Source of the DNA: Laccaria trichodermophora
Taxonomy: Eukaryota; Basidiomycota; Agaricomycetes; Agaricales; Hydnangiaceae
Length of the DNA stretch: 64,000 nucleotides
Direction: 5' to 3'
Assembly: GCA_018417955.1 (NCBI GenBank)
Contig: JACTVC010000006.1
Location: 558,001 to 622,000 of the forward strand
Position 1 is the first letter of the stretch. Each line of letters starts with the position of its first letter. The notes below the pieces were generated by a model that was not told the DNA's origin, made no database searches, and saw nothing but the letters and a program-made list of their open reading frames with translations. Below are positions 1-13,848 of the stretch, piece after piece. A program made the translations under genes and the position numbers.

Positions 1-497
1 AGGAAAGGACTCAAAACATACCTGCGTTGACTCGAAAAGTCTCTATCTTAATGATTGAGGTGACCGTCAGAATGTGATGCTTGCTTCTCAAAGTGACCAC
101 AGTGATTCTCCCGCGCTTCTACGAGATTCGGATGAATCAAGCCTCAGAGATGCCTAAAGTTGGGCGTTGCAGAAAATTTTGACATGCCAAGGCGATTAAG
201 TTTTTCGGGCGCCGTAGCTGTAATTTCTGCGACTCTGTTGCTTGGCCAATGTAAGTATAGTGATGGGAAGAAGAAATAAAAGCCAGTCAATCTGAGTCGT
301 TCGTGGTTCAGCTTGGGTTCAGCGTGATAAGGCGCGTCAACAAGCCATAACAGACGCGAAACAAAGATCATTACAATCAACAAACGACTCTCTCTTCCTT
401 ACCACCATCATCTCCACCAACCTTCAGCGCCAAGCCCTCGTCACTGCCACTGACACCGACCTTCACATCCCTAACAACGCTTTAACACGCACAAAAC
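1..497. other. Region upstream of histone H4, no gene seen
   Basis: No convincing coding sequence is visible. The last 100 bases before the H4 start (about 400-497) are rich in C, T and A, as is usual for a fungal promoter and 5' leader. Fungal H4 genes often face a divergent H3 gene, but no H3 sequence lies inside the window; one could lie just beyond its left edge. Confidence 0.5.
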
Positions 498-982
<485 letters not shown>

Positions 983-3900
983 ACTCATGTACTACTGCTT
1001 CACTATACATTGCCCGCTCTACGATTGTCTTCTCGACATGTACTACCATCTGAATGCCTTTTATAAACTATGTTATGATACTCCCACCAAGCATAGAGAG
1101 TGAAAGACAGTTAAAGGCGGTAGTGGGGCAGCAAGGATCAAGCCCACTCCATAACACCGTTTGACCCCCAAATTCTCCCGGAGCCGTGAATTAAGGACCC
1201 CGAAAGGCCCAGTCAACTTTGTATTCAGTTTCAACATAATTACATGTCCTCCATAAGCCTTAAACCGTCCTAAACTCGGCATGTAGAGTAGCAGTGGTCA
1301 AGGTTTCCCCGCCAGGCTGATAATCACCTCTGAACAAAGGTCATCATCACCCTGCACCTACTCCAACGAAATCCTCGAAGGAACACCGGTGAGCTTTGGC
1401 CAAAAGAGCACCAGTGGCTGTCCACAGGCTCGTAAGAAGGATTCCAGGGGTCCCGTGAATCATGTGGGCGTGGCTTGGGGTGATTGGGTATTGTGTCGTG
1501 CACGGGCCATTGCAAGTGAAATGAGAGCCGGGGAGGGCAATGTGACTCGTTAGATACACTGGGGGGAAGATGACGTCAGTATAAACGGACAGATAGAGTA
1601 AGAAGTGGTGGTGGATGCTTGGTTTCAGCACGAAGTCAGGACCTGCTCACTGGTGGTTGGCACTTTGACATGAAAGCGAACGTGTAATTTCATTCTACAA
1701 GACTGTGTTGCACATGCAACAACCTATCATCGGCGTCGTCGACCTAAAATCTAAGGGTTAACATCTGCCTTAACTCAACCATACTGTTAACCACACTTAC
1801 CATTGTCATCCACGCCCAGGTAAACGATACAACTGTTTAGAAGCTGTCTACCGCAAAAATAGGTCAAGTAATCAAGGAAAAACCTAAAGAGCACCCAGAA
1901 GCATGAGCAGGCAGGAAAACAAACACGAGAAGAGACATACCAGGTACATCCAGCACACCGACCTCACTTTCAGTACACACCTACAACGCAACCAAAAGAA
2001 GTGAAAAAATGCCACCACGAAAGTGACAAGTGGGAAAAAATTGTGGGATCTCATCCCAACCAACATGCAGATCTTCGATCACACACTCTCTCGAAGCCTA
2101 AAAAGCCACCCCCGCCACGGTGCTAGCCCACAAGAGGACATACCACCCCAACGCTCACCCAACCCCGCTCCTTTTGGTCCCCCTATTCGTCACGACAACT
2201 ACTAAGGGAGAACCGTCACACCAAACACCCCCCTTCATCCCACCCGTCTTAGCATGGACAGCATGAGCAATCAACCCAGTTAACGTAGACTTCGACCCGT
2301 CACCCACACTCCCGGTAGCGTCTCGCGCAAGGCGTACAGGGCCCACTCACCACCTGATCACTCAGAAAGACACCATCCTCGTTTTTTTGTCCGTGCGCTA
2401 AACCGCAACCAAAAAGTCCCTCGAGCAGAACCTCGCCGCGCGTGTTCCCCATTCGCCTTTGCGTCCCCAAAGAGCTAGCAAAGCAGTCAATCTGGATCCA
2501 ACCCCCCGCTGACCTCGAGAACGCATCTCTGCTACAACAGGTATCCGTTACCGGAACCCCTTTCCCGTAGGAGTCATAGCTTCAGCAAGGGGAGGGTGGA
2601 CCAACATGCCATGGCCACCATGAAGGGCTTAGGCATGAGTAGAGGAAGCACGGGCGCGGGTCATCGGTGCCGTACGTCGAAGGAAATGGCGTATAACAGG
2701 AGTAGCGTGTAGAAAACCGAAGAAAAGTGCATTCAAGAGCGTCTAGGGTGGGTCTTCGTTTCGTGCTGAATAACAACGCTTGGAGGAGGCTCGGAGCCGG
2801 CCCAGAGGTCTAGGTGGCCTAAGCCTTGATACGCCGGCTACCCACAACGAAATGGTCAGGAGAGAATATGATGTGGAGTTGAGTTACTAGCTGTAGTGAG
2901 CAGTCATGGTCAGCCTTCTTGTGTGAGAAGGGTTGAAATTGGGGGCGTGCGTGATGTTGCTGGAAGAAAGTCAATTACTGATTAGAAGCGGATGAGTTTA
3001 CTTACCAGCTGGCTTAGTACAACCTCCACAGATCTCTCAAACGCCTTGAGACAAGTGCCCCGCTTTCCTGTATGTCCCTTTTCCCCAACCTACGTTCCCT
3101 CGCTTCTGGGTCCCCCTAACACATCACCGCCGAAGCCATGCAGATTTCAACGCGCTCGCCGACGCTTCTGGACTTCACCTGCACCATTGTGTTGTCCCCA
3201 GAGGGTAACACGAAATAATACAGTAGCCCACGGCACTTGAACGCTGCGGAAATGGTGCCGGGATTTGAGCGAACTCAGAGGGAAATTGGACTGTGAGATC
3301 TTGTGCGGAAGCTTGTTTGTAGAAGGGCCTATGCTTCCTCTTGGAAGCGTGTGTAGAAAGGAAGAACTGAGCGGGAAGTAGCATAGGGCGAATGGGACCT
3401 TGAAGAGGTCTGTATGGGGCCCGTGGACACGCAACAAGGAGTGTGCGTAACTTGCTCCGTCTTTCCTCCAAATCCAAATGATCCCGCGACGCCTCTCTGG
3501 TGCCCCTCCCGCCGCTGCGACGATGGATCACACGTATTTCCGGCATCGCCTTCCCTCTCCACCTACACAGAAAGGAAATGTACAGCAGGGGGCCAAACAT
3601 CTTGCGAGGATGCAAGGAGAACCTGGTGCAATTTCCTGTACGGGAACTGCCATAGGAGATCGGGGTCCCGAGGCAACACAGATGGTGATTTGTACGTGGT
3701 CGCGAACGGTGAGTCGGAAGAAACACGTTCCGAAGAAGCGATGAAGAAAGGAGGAAGGACATCATGGCAGCGAAGAGCTCCTTGGTCAACGCGCGCGCAA
3801 AGTTCAGCCATCACACGCCTTCACGGATTGCTACTACAACCGAGAGGAGATAGCGTGTCTCCTTCAAGCAGAGGAGAGATGTGACACGGTCATAAAGAAC

Positions 3901-4517
3901 TTAGGGTTAGATGACACTCTTTCGAGTGGCATGGTGGCTAGAGGCAGCGGGGGTCGAGGAGAAGGTTGAAAACGCGGTTGGAAGGGGTGCCTGGAGCGAA
4001 GGGCGGGAAAGGCGGGTTTACTCGTCAGAATGCGAATGAGAGGAGGGTTGGTGTAGGTGTTCAACGTTGGACCCTGTGTTGACCTTCATTGTTGAGAAAA
4101 CCAAATTGAACCACATTGTAACAATTACATTTCAACAAAGAATAGCAACTCAAGGGGGGTCAGATCCACCGATCGCCATTGTCATAAGCCACTCAAGCCA
4201 CCTCCATATGGACATAAGCCACTTGTACTAGTACTTAAGCCACCTCCAGACACTGCACATGAACCTGTCTGATAGCTCATTCCTTCAATTGTCCATCTTG
4301 CTGATATGTCAAGTGATATGTCTACTTTGCCTGGCAGCTCCAAAGCCTTAGTCCTATGTTCAGACTCAACACATGTGCACTTTTAGTCTACTGAACTGGG
4401 TATGTTCAAAGACTCTCTGTATCATTGCAACTGTACTTAGTGTAGTTACAGAGAAGACCGTTTAATGGTAAAATTGCAAAAATCGGATTTTATACAGTTA
4501 AATTCATTTCACCCATA
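983..4517. other. Long region without a recognisable gene
   Basis: Both strands were read. Several open frames of 60-200 codons exist, but none shows a known domain or a convincing exon-intron chain, and many overlap each other on opposite strands. About 4180-4250 contains a short repeated word (TAAGCCAC) four times. No LTR, TIR or tRNA was seen. A poorly conserved gene cannot be excluded, particularly in the GC-rich stretch 2990-4060. Confidence 0.4.
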
Positions 4518-5206
4518 TCATCGCATCACGCACATGAGGTTGGCCTGCCACATGAATGCGCTTTGATTCCGGATGGGTGGGGCCAGGTTCACAGGCCACT
4601 GAGGAGCAACATCATTGTCAGAGTCAACATCAATGACAGGGGGCGGGTTACTGGCAATACAAGCTGAACAGTGTGGGGGGTTATCAGTCTCAGTTGATGG
4701 ATTGGATGGCTGCGATTGGGTAGCCTGGAGAGTCAAGGCAGAAGGTAAAAGGGAAAATGAGGGTTCTGACGGTGTGGACAGTGTGGATGGAGGGCTGTGC
4801 ATGGAAATATACTCTGTAGTGCTATTAGCCTGCTTTGAACAAAAAGCATTAGTGCATTTGTCTCATAAAAAGAAAAAGTTTCTCACCTGGTCATCATCAG
4901 AGCTTGAGTCACTTGAGAACAACTGAGAGGACCTGTGGCCTTGCCATGACCTTCGCTTTTCCAATTGAGTCTGCGAGTTGAACAACAAAGAGGAGGCTAT
5001 TGGATGCCTGTAGGCTTCATTGGAAGCTGAAGAGGGGGTCACAGAGAACCCAGGACAGTCTTCAGTACACTCTGCAACTACATGTCTGATGATGTGCTCA
5101 TCGTCATTGTTGTTGCTCTTCTTCTTCTTTGGCTTGTATTCATGCAATGCATTTTGAACTTGCAAATGATGGGCAACATGCAGGGGGAAGCATGGATGAG
5201 GGTCGT
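4518..5206 (-). pseudogene. Hypothetical protein, 3' part, cut off by the Gypsy-1 LTR
   Basis: Read on the minus strand, an open frame enters from 5206, runs to 4887, skips a 57-bp GT-AG intron (4830-4886) and continues to a TGA at 4518. The joined protein has an HVAHHLQVQNALHEYK stretch, a lysine run followed by SNNNDDEH, a serine/aspartate-rich stretch (DSSSDDDQ), then a low-complexity S/T/P-rich region and the C-terminus. No domain is recognised. The frame is still open at 5206, exactly where the Gypsy-1 5' LTR begins, so the retroelement appears to have inserted in the gene and removed its 5' part. The acidic and basic runs would fit a nuclear protein, but that is a guess. Confidence 0.45.
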
Positions 5207-5801
5207 TGTGAGGGGTCGATACTAAGGCATTCCCCCCTCTTGTTATATTTCCTATTCAACGATCTTCGTATCCTTCTCCAGCGCAATTCCTCTTCCACAA
5301 TCTTCAGAGTCACGCAATCACGCTTAGTCATGTTTAGTCACGTTTAGTATAACTACCTTGTAAACAGAAAAGAATACTACTTCTTCTTTCACCATATTCT
5401 TTTCCTATCTTGTTGCACGAGCATCGTACTCACGACTCGCCTCAAGCCTGTTGAAGATTCGCGTTCGAAGAGATCAAGGTCAGTTCTTATAGAACTAACT
5501 TTAGGAGCTCGTGTCTCCTGTGAAAGCTAACGAAGCTTTCTTATATTTTCCCATTTCTCCGAAGGAACTTGTTCACTCCCTTCTGCGGCTTTCCGAGAAG
5601 GTTGAGACGTTCACGCTTGTGGTTATCCAGGGCATAAGCGGACTCTCGCGTGATCAGGCTTCTTCCTTCTCTCTAGATTCAGACCTACATTTAGGGTCAT
5701 CACACCATTACTCAACCCTTACGTTCGACGTTCGCCAGACTTACTCGCCGTTGGTAAGAATCCCACTCAGCGACTAAATCCCCTTAGAACAGGGTTGCGC
5801 A
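5207..5801 (+). repeat. 5' LTR of Gypsy-1
   Basis: It starts TGTGAGGGGTCGATACTAAG and ends near GGGTTGCGCA (TG...CA). The start recurs at 18159 after a purine tract, which fixes the left boundary. The right part is homologous, with many differences, to the solo LTR at 18229-18781: both share GAGCATCGTACTCACGACTC, a CTTCTGCGG(C/T)TTTCC-like segment and a GAACAGG end. The right boundary is therefore less certain. No convincing tRNA primer-binding site follows directly; a TGG occurs five bases downstream. Confidence 0.8.
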
Positions 5802-5804
5802 AAG

Positions 5805-7487
5805 GTGGACACTGTGGGAACCAACAGCAACCTGGCCGGCGTAACAGCAGACTTAGACCTCGGAGAGGACAATAGAGAGAGATCAAATAGATCGGGAGCA
5901 TCACGATCAAGGCGAGGAGCTCCACCTTCTTCTCTCAGCTTACCTTTCCAAAGATCATCTAGATCTGTCTCGCCAACGAAACAATCTTCTACCATCGGCA
6001 GTACTAAATCACTGGGATTACCTGCCAGCACTCGACTTCCTTCCGTTACTCCTTCGACTCTCAAACCTGCTTTACGAGCCGACTATACTAGTCGCTTACA
6101 GACATCGGATAAGCAAATCAAAGGAGCTTCTACCTCAGGAAGAAACGTCACCTTCAGACATCACCTATTCCAACCAGCTAGAAACCCTGTTAAGACTACC
6201 TTTCAACCTCGTCTAGCCGATTCTGTTATCGAATCGTCGTTAGCATTCGATTTTAAATCCCCTACACCCGTTACTCCTACTACGGACATCACGGCGACCG
6301 GAGAAATTCTGACTTCCCCTCCTACTCAATTCCCCGACTCTCCACAAACTCATCTACAGCCATCCAGTCCCTCTATTCCATCCAACTCTAAAAACAACCC
6401 TAGTCCCATATCACCTCCTTCAGTAATGACATTATCTTCAAGGAATACGCCGTCACAGGAAGTAGAAGACATGTCGGCGACGGAAACTAGTATGACTCAA
6501 CCGTTCCGTCCAGGCGGTGAAGGAGGATATGCAAGCTCACCGATGGCCAAGCTTATGGAAGAATACCAACAAGAGAGAGACGAGGAGCTTTCTACTTTAC
6601 AGCGCGTTTCTAACTTAATCGCGAAGAAAACCCTAGCCGGAAGGGATATCATTTACTTAGATAGCGCGGATGCGAATATAGCACTCGTTAATGAGCTATT
6701 GGCAGATATATCTCAAGTAATAGGGGAGTTGCAATCATATTTGGAACGTACCTCTGGGCTCATTCCGGAAAGACGAAAGTGTTTCAAAGTTGATCCACAG
6801 GATACGTTCATGAACATCTTAACCAGGGCAACGGACTTGCCACAATTACACGCAGCTTGGAAAGGGCTTAATAGGCGTATAACCTTAGCACAGGAGAACC
6901 TTTCCAAGTATGAAGCTCAGTACCGACAGCCTTACGAAGATTCAAACTACGTAGTCCCAACTTCTCCCATTTCTACCGATCCGGAAATCTACGAAGTAAT
7001 GTCCGACTTGGGGGAGTTGGATTCGAAAATGAGGTACCTATATCAGAGTGTACCGCACCTCCAAGAAGAAATTCAGTCCCCAAGAAGACTAACGGATGGG
7101 TCGACTTGGGATAAAATTCTGCCTCTCCCCGAGAATCTAGCTGAACTGCACTATAACGAATCAAATACCCCGTTTGTAGGAACACGTCAAATCTTCTCCA
7201 GAGACAAGGGTAAAGGTAGAAGCCACGAAAACGATATCGGTATTCCCACCTCGCCTCGAATGTTGAATGTGGGGTATGGCACTCCTTTCCGTTCAAGTTC
7301 GCAATTTTTCGACAAACCAGATAGGCAAAAATTCCCACTACCTGTCCCTACCGTACTTTCTAAGCAAAGTGTCTTAGTAGGCTTAGGCCTTCCTGACACG
7401 CCTGCTTTCCAGAATTTAGACGACCCTTCCCGAGGAAGGAACGCTCTGCAGTCTAGACGCTCAAATCCTTTTGAACAAAGGGATTGA
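5805..7487 (+). pseudogene. Gypsy-1 gag, N-terminal part
   Basis: Open frame that would start the Gag polyprotein, the structural protein forming the virus-like particle. It is open from just after the LTR, but the first in-frame ATG is at 6426; a start at 6426 or a non-AUG or spliced start are all possible. The N-terminal part is rich in S, T and P. From about 6530 it becomes a helical region with a clear coiled-coil look (MAKLMEEYQQERDEELSTLQ). The frame stops at TGA 7485-7487 but continues in the same frame through a glycine/asparagine-rich linker into the rest of gag, so this stop is most likely a decayed arginine codon rather than a natural gag end. Confidence 0.7.
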
Positions 7488-10400
7488 ACAAACATCAATT
7501 GGGGAGCGTCTACTGGTACATTCAACTTACCCTCCAACGATCCTAACCACTCTAATCGTGGAAACGGAGGAAATAGTAATCCTTCGGGGGGCGGAGGAGG
7601 AATTAACAGTGGCAACAATCCATACGGAAATCAGGATGGCGACAATGAAAGTTCGTCTTCCTCTGGAACTTCGAATCCCGTTCCTCGAAATCATAGAGGG
7701 GGCGGCAACAGTCCTCCTGGAGGAGGAGGAGGTCCGAACAGAGGAAATTTTGGAAATCAGAGAAACGAAAATCAAAATCAAGGCCTGATACCCTACGGCG
7801 ATACTAGAGCGACCATTAGAAACGATCTAAAACAGGATCAACTTCCTATATGGGATGGTAACAAAGATACGGCAATTGAATACTTTTGGAAAGTACAACA
7901 GTTAGCCGCATTGGAAGGTGACATCCCGCAAGCACTAGGGTATTGGCTATGGAAAAGCTTAAAAGAGAACTCTAAGATCTGGTGGTGGTTTTCTACTTTG
8001 TCGTATTCAGAACAGGCAAAGATGAGGACGCACTACTTGTACTATCTCAAAGGGATCAAGGATAACTATTTGGGACGAACTTGGCAGATCAGTATGAATA
8101 CGAAGTACGAAAGCCAATCGTTCCGCCAGGAAAGATTTGAATGCGAGTCACCACCAGCGTTCATTACTCGCCGCATTATGCACACTAGGATGTTAGCTGC
8201 TTCGGACGACGGTGGTCCCATGGAAGTTTATTTGGTGATGCAGAAAGCACCTATTTCATGGGGACCAATTCTGAATATCGAAACAGTTAGGAGTACATCC
8301 TTGCTTTACTCACGAGCCACTGACCATGAGTACGCACTCATACATGCAGCGAAATATGAGTCATCAAATATCCTCACATCGGACAATTTGATGTCAACGT
8401 TAAAGTGGTTGGGAATTAGCACTGATCGGAATCGCCCTTTCGAAAGATCTGCTAAACTCGTCAGTTCTGACGAAACAAAAGAAGATGAGGTGATTCACGA
8501 AGCATTCTTAGGACAGCTAAGTAGAGAAGAATGCGAGCGTGAAATCTCGTCTAGTCCTAGGGCAATAAAGGAAGCGTACCAGGTGCTGAAAAGGAGGCAA
8601 CGCCCTCCTCCTAAAGGAGGGTATCCATATTGCAAAAACGACCATGTTACTACTAAAATGGGTCGTTTACCCCCTTCCCCTTGCAAGGTATGTGGAAGCG
8701 AAAACCATTGGGACAAAGAATGTCCAGATTGGGACGTCTATCAAGCGAAACAGGGGAAGTCAGCTTACCGCATCGAACTCAACGAAATAGAGGACCTCGA
8801 GAATTATTATAGCAGTGTGTATTCGGTTCTCGTAGCAGAATGTTTAGCAAAGGAGCATAAAATGATTGAAGACTTGGAGAAGGGTTTTGATGAGGCTGTT
8901 CTACGAGCTCAGGAGGAGCTCCAGGATGTAAGAGAACGTAAGACCTACAAAACAACGGAGCCCTGGAGGAAGCAAACGATGTTCGCGGAAGAGGTTGAAG
9001 ATGAATATTGGATGGAGTATAGAGCTAAAGAAAAATCGGAAACCCATCTATTGTATCAAATCGGGGAGGACGACGACACAGAACAACAAAAGGAAGTACT
9101 CACCGCTTCTAAAAGCGAAAGAGTTCCTAGATCAGAAGACGTCAATCCCAAAGGACATTCAAGGGACGATTTTGCAAGCTCTCCTAACGATAAATTCAAA
9201 GCTTCAACTTCCGAATACGTTCCATCAGAGGAGATGAAACCTGCAGAAATAAAAGACCCACCTATCAGCAGTATCGACCCACCCCCATCAAAGGAAAGAT
9301 TTATCCGCATTCCTAAGGTCCGCTCAAGGCCAGAAGGGACATCCACCATCGGAGTTTCCGTACTCTCCGTCAGAGGACATGTAGGATCTTTAAATAACAG
9401 TGAGACAGACCTTCGATTGGACTCATGTGCGGACATAACTTTGATATCAAGCGAATTTTATGACTTGCTAGTTGATAAACCGAAGATAAAGCAGGGTATG
9501 CGGATGCAGCTATGGCAGTTAACAGATAAAGACGCGAAGCTAAGAGGATTCGTTAGCATACCTGTTTACATGGTCAGCGAGGATGGGGACGTCATCGAAA
9601 CGGAAGCAGAAGCTTACGTTGTTCCGAACATGACGGTTCCTATACTTCTGGGCGAAGACTTCCAACAATCTTATGAAACTTGCGTCACCAGAAACGTCGA
9701 AGAGGGCACTCACATTTCATTCCGACGACATGATTACCGAATTAAGGCAGTTCCCGTGGAGTGGACGAAGGACTTCGGTCGATTGCGTCAAAGTGCCTAC
9801 ATGGTTGGACAATTTGTGCGTCGTCGCCTTCATCGGCGTAACAAAAATAAGAGACACCATCGCAAGGTAAAATTTGGTCTGGAAGAGAAAACTGTGAGAG
9901 CAGCAGAAGACTACCGTCTGAAGCCTCATGAAAGTAAACCTATCCGGGTGGAAGGTCAATTAGGAGAGGACCGGGAATGGTTAATACAGAAAAACCTACT
10001 CGCGAATGCGAACGATTCGTTCTTTGCCGTCCCTAACGTATTGATCTCAGCGGCTCATCCTTGGGTCCCAATAGCTAATCCAACGGATCATCCTCACTAT
10101 ATTCGCAAGGGGGAGATCATAGGATCTATCTGCGATCCAGGAAGTTACTTCGACAGCCCAAGCTCTCCAGAAGAGTTCAGACAATTCCAAGAAACAGCAG
10201 ATAAGATACGAACCGTTATCGCAGTACAAATGGACAATGAGGGTTCAAAAGGCCAAGGTGGAGAGGACTCGGAACCTGAAGAGTATGGGCCTAAAACAGT
10301 GGCCATGCCTGACCCAACTGTTTACTCTTCCTCAGAACTTGAAGATTTAATCGATGTCGGCAGTCTTCCAGACCACTTGAAGGAGAGAGCTTGGGCAATG

Positions 10401-11135
10401 CTACGTAAACACGTCAAGGCATTCGGTTTCGACAGGAGGCTGGGAAATTTACCAGCCAAGGTGCATATTCGGATGGTAGATGGTCAAGTGCCGATATCTT
10501 TGCCTATGTATAGCTCCTCTCCGGAGAAAAGAGCCATCATCAACAAGCAGATAGATACGTGGTTCGAGCAGGGAGTGATCGAGCCTTCCAAAAGTCCTTG
10601 GGGGGCGCCAGTTGTGATCGCCTACCGGAACGGCAAGCCGAGGTTCTGCATGGACTACAGGAAATTGAACGCAGCTACAATCCCTGATGAGTTTCCTATA
10701 CCAAGACAGTCCGAAATTTTAGCCTCACTGTCGGGAGCACAAGTTCTTTCATCCTTGGACGCTTTATCCAGATTCACACAGCTCGAGCTAGCAGAAGAAG
10801 ACATTGAGAAAACGGCCTTTAGAACTCACTGAGGCTTGTTCCAGTTCAGATGGCTGCCATTTGGCTTACGTAATGGTCCTTCAATATTTCAAAGAGTGAT
10901 GCAAGGCATCCTCGCACCGTACCTGTGGATTTTCTGCTTGGTGTATATAGATGATATCGTCATCTATTCTAAGTCGTATGAAGAACACATTGACCATTTG
11001 GACAAGGTCCTAGAAGCAATAGAGAAAGCAGGACTGACTCTCTCCCTGAAAATGTCATCTATTTTATGGTTCAATCTTACTTCTGGGTCACAAAGTTTCG
11101 CGTTTAGGGCTATTGACTCACGCGGAAAAGGTTAA
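7488..11135 (+). pseudogene. Gypsy-1 gag (capsid, zinc knuckle), protease and reverse transcriptase
   Basis: Same frame as the preceding gag part. Parts in order: a G/N-rich linker (7488-7780), a retrotransposon capsid-like segment starting at LPIWDGN (about 7845), a zinc knuckle CKVCGSENHWDKEC (8682-8723, CX2CX4HX4C), a long acidic linker, a retropepsin-like protease with DSCAD at 9420 (Asp-Ser-Cys instead of the usual Asp-Thr/Ser-Gly), then reverse transcriptase with FCMDYRKLN, LSSLDA and the catalytic YIDD at 10944-10955. A TGA at 10830-10832 interrupts RT in FRTH*GLFQF, where Gypsy-2 reads CHRGLFQF. A frameshift near 11050 ends this frame, and the RT thumb resumes in another frame. All catalytic motifs survive although the frame does not. 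Confidence 0.9.
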
Positions 11136-12705
11136 AGCCATTATCGAATTGGAGCATCCGAGGAAGTTGTCACAATTACAGGCTTTCTTGGGAATGATAG
11201 TCTACTTTTCCGCGTTCATCCCCTACTATGCCTCCATCTGCGCCCCCTTGTTCCAACTCCTATGCAAAGGGCATAAATGGATATGGGGCATAGAACAGGA
11301 ACACGCATTCCAGGCTGCCAAATCCGCTTTGAACAGTAGTCCAGTTCTGGGCCACCCCATGGAAGGGCTTCCGTACCGTCTGTACTCCGACGCCTCAGAT
11401 GAGGCTCTGGGTTGCTCTCTACAGCAAGTTCAGCCGATTAAAGTACGAGACCTGAAAGGAACACGCACTTACGAACGATTAAGGAAAGCGTATGAGAACA
11501 GATTGAAACCTCCTCGTTTGGTCACATCTATAGGGACAGCGAAGAAGGATTCGGCGTTCGAAGATGAATGGGCTCCTGATTTTGATGACACGACAGTTCA
11601 TGTCGAGCGAGTCATAGTGTACTGGTCTCGATTATTCAAGAACGCCGAAACACGTTATTCAACAACTGAGCGCGAAGCTTTAGCTGCGAAAGAAGGGCTT
11701 GTCAAGTTTCAGCCTTTCATTGAAGGTGAAGACGTACTATTGGTGACGGATCATTCAGCCCTACAGTGGGCGAGGACCTACGAGAATGCAAATCAACGTC
11801 TCGCTGCATGGGGAGCAATTTTTTCAGCATACGCGCCTAAATTGGAAATTGTGCACCAAGCGGGTAGAGTGCATTCTAACGTAGACCCTCTATCGAGGCT
11901 CCCGCGAGCTCCACCGCCTCAAACTTCTCCTCCTGAAGTCAATGAACCAGCGATACTAGCTAAGGAGACGCTGGACGTCAGACAGGAAGTCGAACAGCCG
12001 GCAGAGAGAATGGCAGCATACTGCTTCACAGCCTGGTCAATAGAAGACTGCCTGGACACACCCAGAGAGGCCATGATTAACGTACGTTCCAGAAATAAAA
12101 GAAGCAGCGAGGCATCGCAAGTCGACAGACCCGCTCCTAAGGAGGCCATCATCCAGGAACAAGGAAATGACCGTACCGAGGAGGAGGGGGAGGAACTCGA
12201 TACTCTGCGGACTACGACCGAATACTGGGGAGCTTTGAATCCTCCTCCTACGGTTCACCTATCCATGGATGAAAAAGCAAAAAAAGAATGGAGAGAGGGC
12301 TACTTACATGATCCGTCTTTCAAAACCATAGCTACAGACCTGAAATATTCCCATGACAGATTCACCCAAGGTCGCCGATTCTTCGTGGACAAAGATGGCA
12401 TGATTTTCTTCAGCAACGAAGATTACCAGCCCCGTCTTTGTGTGCCTACGAGTCAAAGGAACTTCGTCTTGATGGAAGCACATGAAAACCCTCTGGAATC
12501 AGCGCACGCAGGACCCGAACGATTATGGCAATCCCTAAGTCCCCGCTTTTATTGGAAAAGGATGAAAATAGATATCGAAAAGTTCTGTAAGACCTGCGAC
12601 GTATGCCAGAAATCAAAATTCTCTAATTTCAACAAATTCGGCTTACTTATTCCCAATCCCATCCCCTCGACCCTACCAGTTGATTTCCATGGACTTTATC
12701 GTTAA
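11113..12705 (+). pseudogene. Gypsy-1 RNase H and integrase zinc-binding domain
   Basis: Continues RT after a single frameshift near 11050; the alignment resumes at KVSRLGLLTHAEKV-like sequence. RNase H motifs are YSDASDEALG (about 11390), a TEREALAAKEGL helix and TDHSALQW followed by NQRLAAWG, ending in the HQAGRVHSNVDPLSRLPR motif typical of the Ty3/Gypsy RNase H end. An acidic linker follows, then the integrase H2C2 zinc finger (His-rich EAHENPLESAHAG, then CKTCDVCQ, about 12475-12610). The frame runs out at 12703 because of a second frameshift near 12668; the next frame starts at once with the integrase core. Confidence 0.88.
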
Positions 12706-13783
12706 TCTGCCATGGTCAGACGGTTTCAACGCCATTTATGTCGTGGTTGATCGTTTGTCGAAACATGCGTCATTCATTCCAACCACGACTGGGCTAGATT
12801 CCGAAGGCTTTGTGGATCTCTTCGTCAAGCATATCGTCTGTCGTTACGGTTTGCCAGAGAGCATAATAACGGATAGAGACCCCAGATGGACGGCCGATTT
12901 CTGGATAGGCATCGCAAAATTTCTTCAGACACGGATGAGCCTATCATCATCCCATCACCCTCAACACGACGGGCAAACGGAAGTCGTAAATAGACTGCTC
13001 ACCACTATGTTGCGCGCATTCGTTTCAAGTAATAAATCCGACTGGTCGAAATGGTTACACCTGTTGGAATTCGCCTACAACAGCGCGATCCACTCGTCCA
13101 CGAGTGCAGCACCTTTTCACCTTTTATTGGGCTTCCACCCTCGAACGCCATTGGACTTCACCGGGACCAAATGGAACGACGAAGTCTTGAATCGAGCTTT
13201 GACACCAGAGGCAGTTACCTTCTTGGAGAACATGGCTATGCACAGGGATAGCGCTAGGCGAGCGATCGCCAAAGCACAAGATCAACAAGCCCGTTCTTAT
13301 AACAACGGTCGGAAGCTGATACCCCACTTGAAAAAAGGCAATCGCGTACTAGTCAATCTGCACGCTTTAGAATGGATCGAGTCCAAAGGGGAGGGAAAGA
13401 AACTCACTCAAAGGTGGATAGGGCCGTTTGAGGTGATGCAGAGAATCAATCCGAATGTGTACCGTCTTCGGATGAGTAGTTTGTATCCGGGGCTTCCTAT
13501 TTTCAATTATCAACATCTCAAAAAGTATGAAGAGTCACCTATCGAGTTCGGACCTCGCACCACTCTCCCTGAAACACGCACCGCCGTACCGGCCAAAGAA
13601 GAGTATGAAGTGGATCGAATTATAGCGGAAAGGCGGACACGTAAGGGCCTAGAGTACCTCGTTCGCTGGGAGGGTTACAGCCCTCTCTACGACACCTGGG
13701 AGCTGAGGAAAGCGCTCACTAACGCCCCAGAAGTTGTTGCTAAATGGCAGCGTCAGGGTGAAGGGGGAGACCCCCCCCAATGA
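12680..13783 (+). pseudogene. Gypsy-1 integrase core, GPY/F module and chromodomain
   Basis: DDE integrase that inserts the cDNA. The first Asp is in SMDFIVNLP, the second in ITDRDPRW and the Glu in HHPQHDGQTEVVNR. A GPY/F-type module (RWIGPFEVMQRINPNVYRL) follows at about 13415. The C-terminus is a chromodomain: EYEVDRIIAERR, then EYLVRWEGYSPLYDTWE, with the aromatic residues that read methylated lysine (Y, W, W) in place. It stops at TGA 13781-13783, 65 bases before nested element A1. This part of the frame has no premature stop. Confidence 0.92.
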
Positions 13784-13848
13784 TTTGTAATAACACTACC
13801 TAACTTATCTCGTCTAGATCAGTGATGGATCTCACTGATAGACGAGCG

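Noticed and set aside
1347..1631. Possible small protein gene downstream of histone H4 on the minus strand
   Set aside because: Several overlapping frames with no domain, no intron structure and no start context; nothing favours one over another.
3400..3884. A 156-codon open frame in the GC-rich region
   Set aside because: Overlapped by equally long frames on the other strand, low in hydrophobic structure, no domain and no homologous motif recognised.
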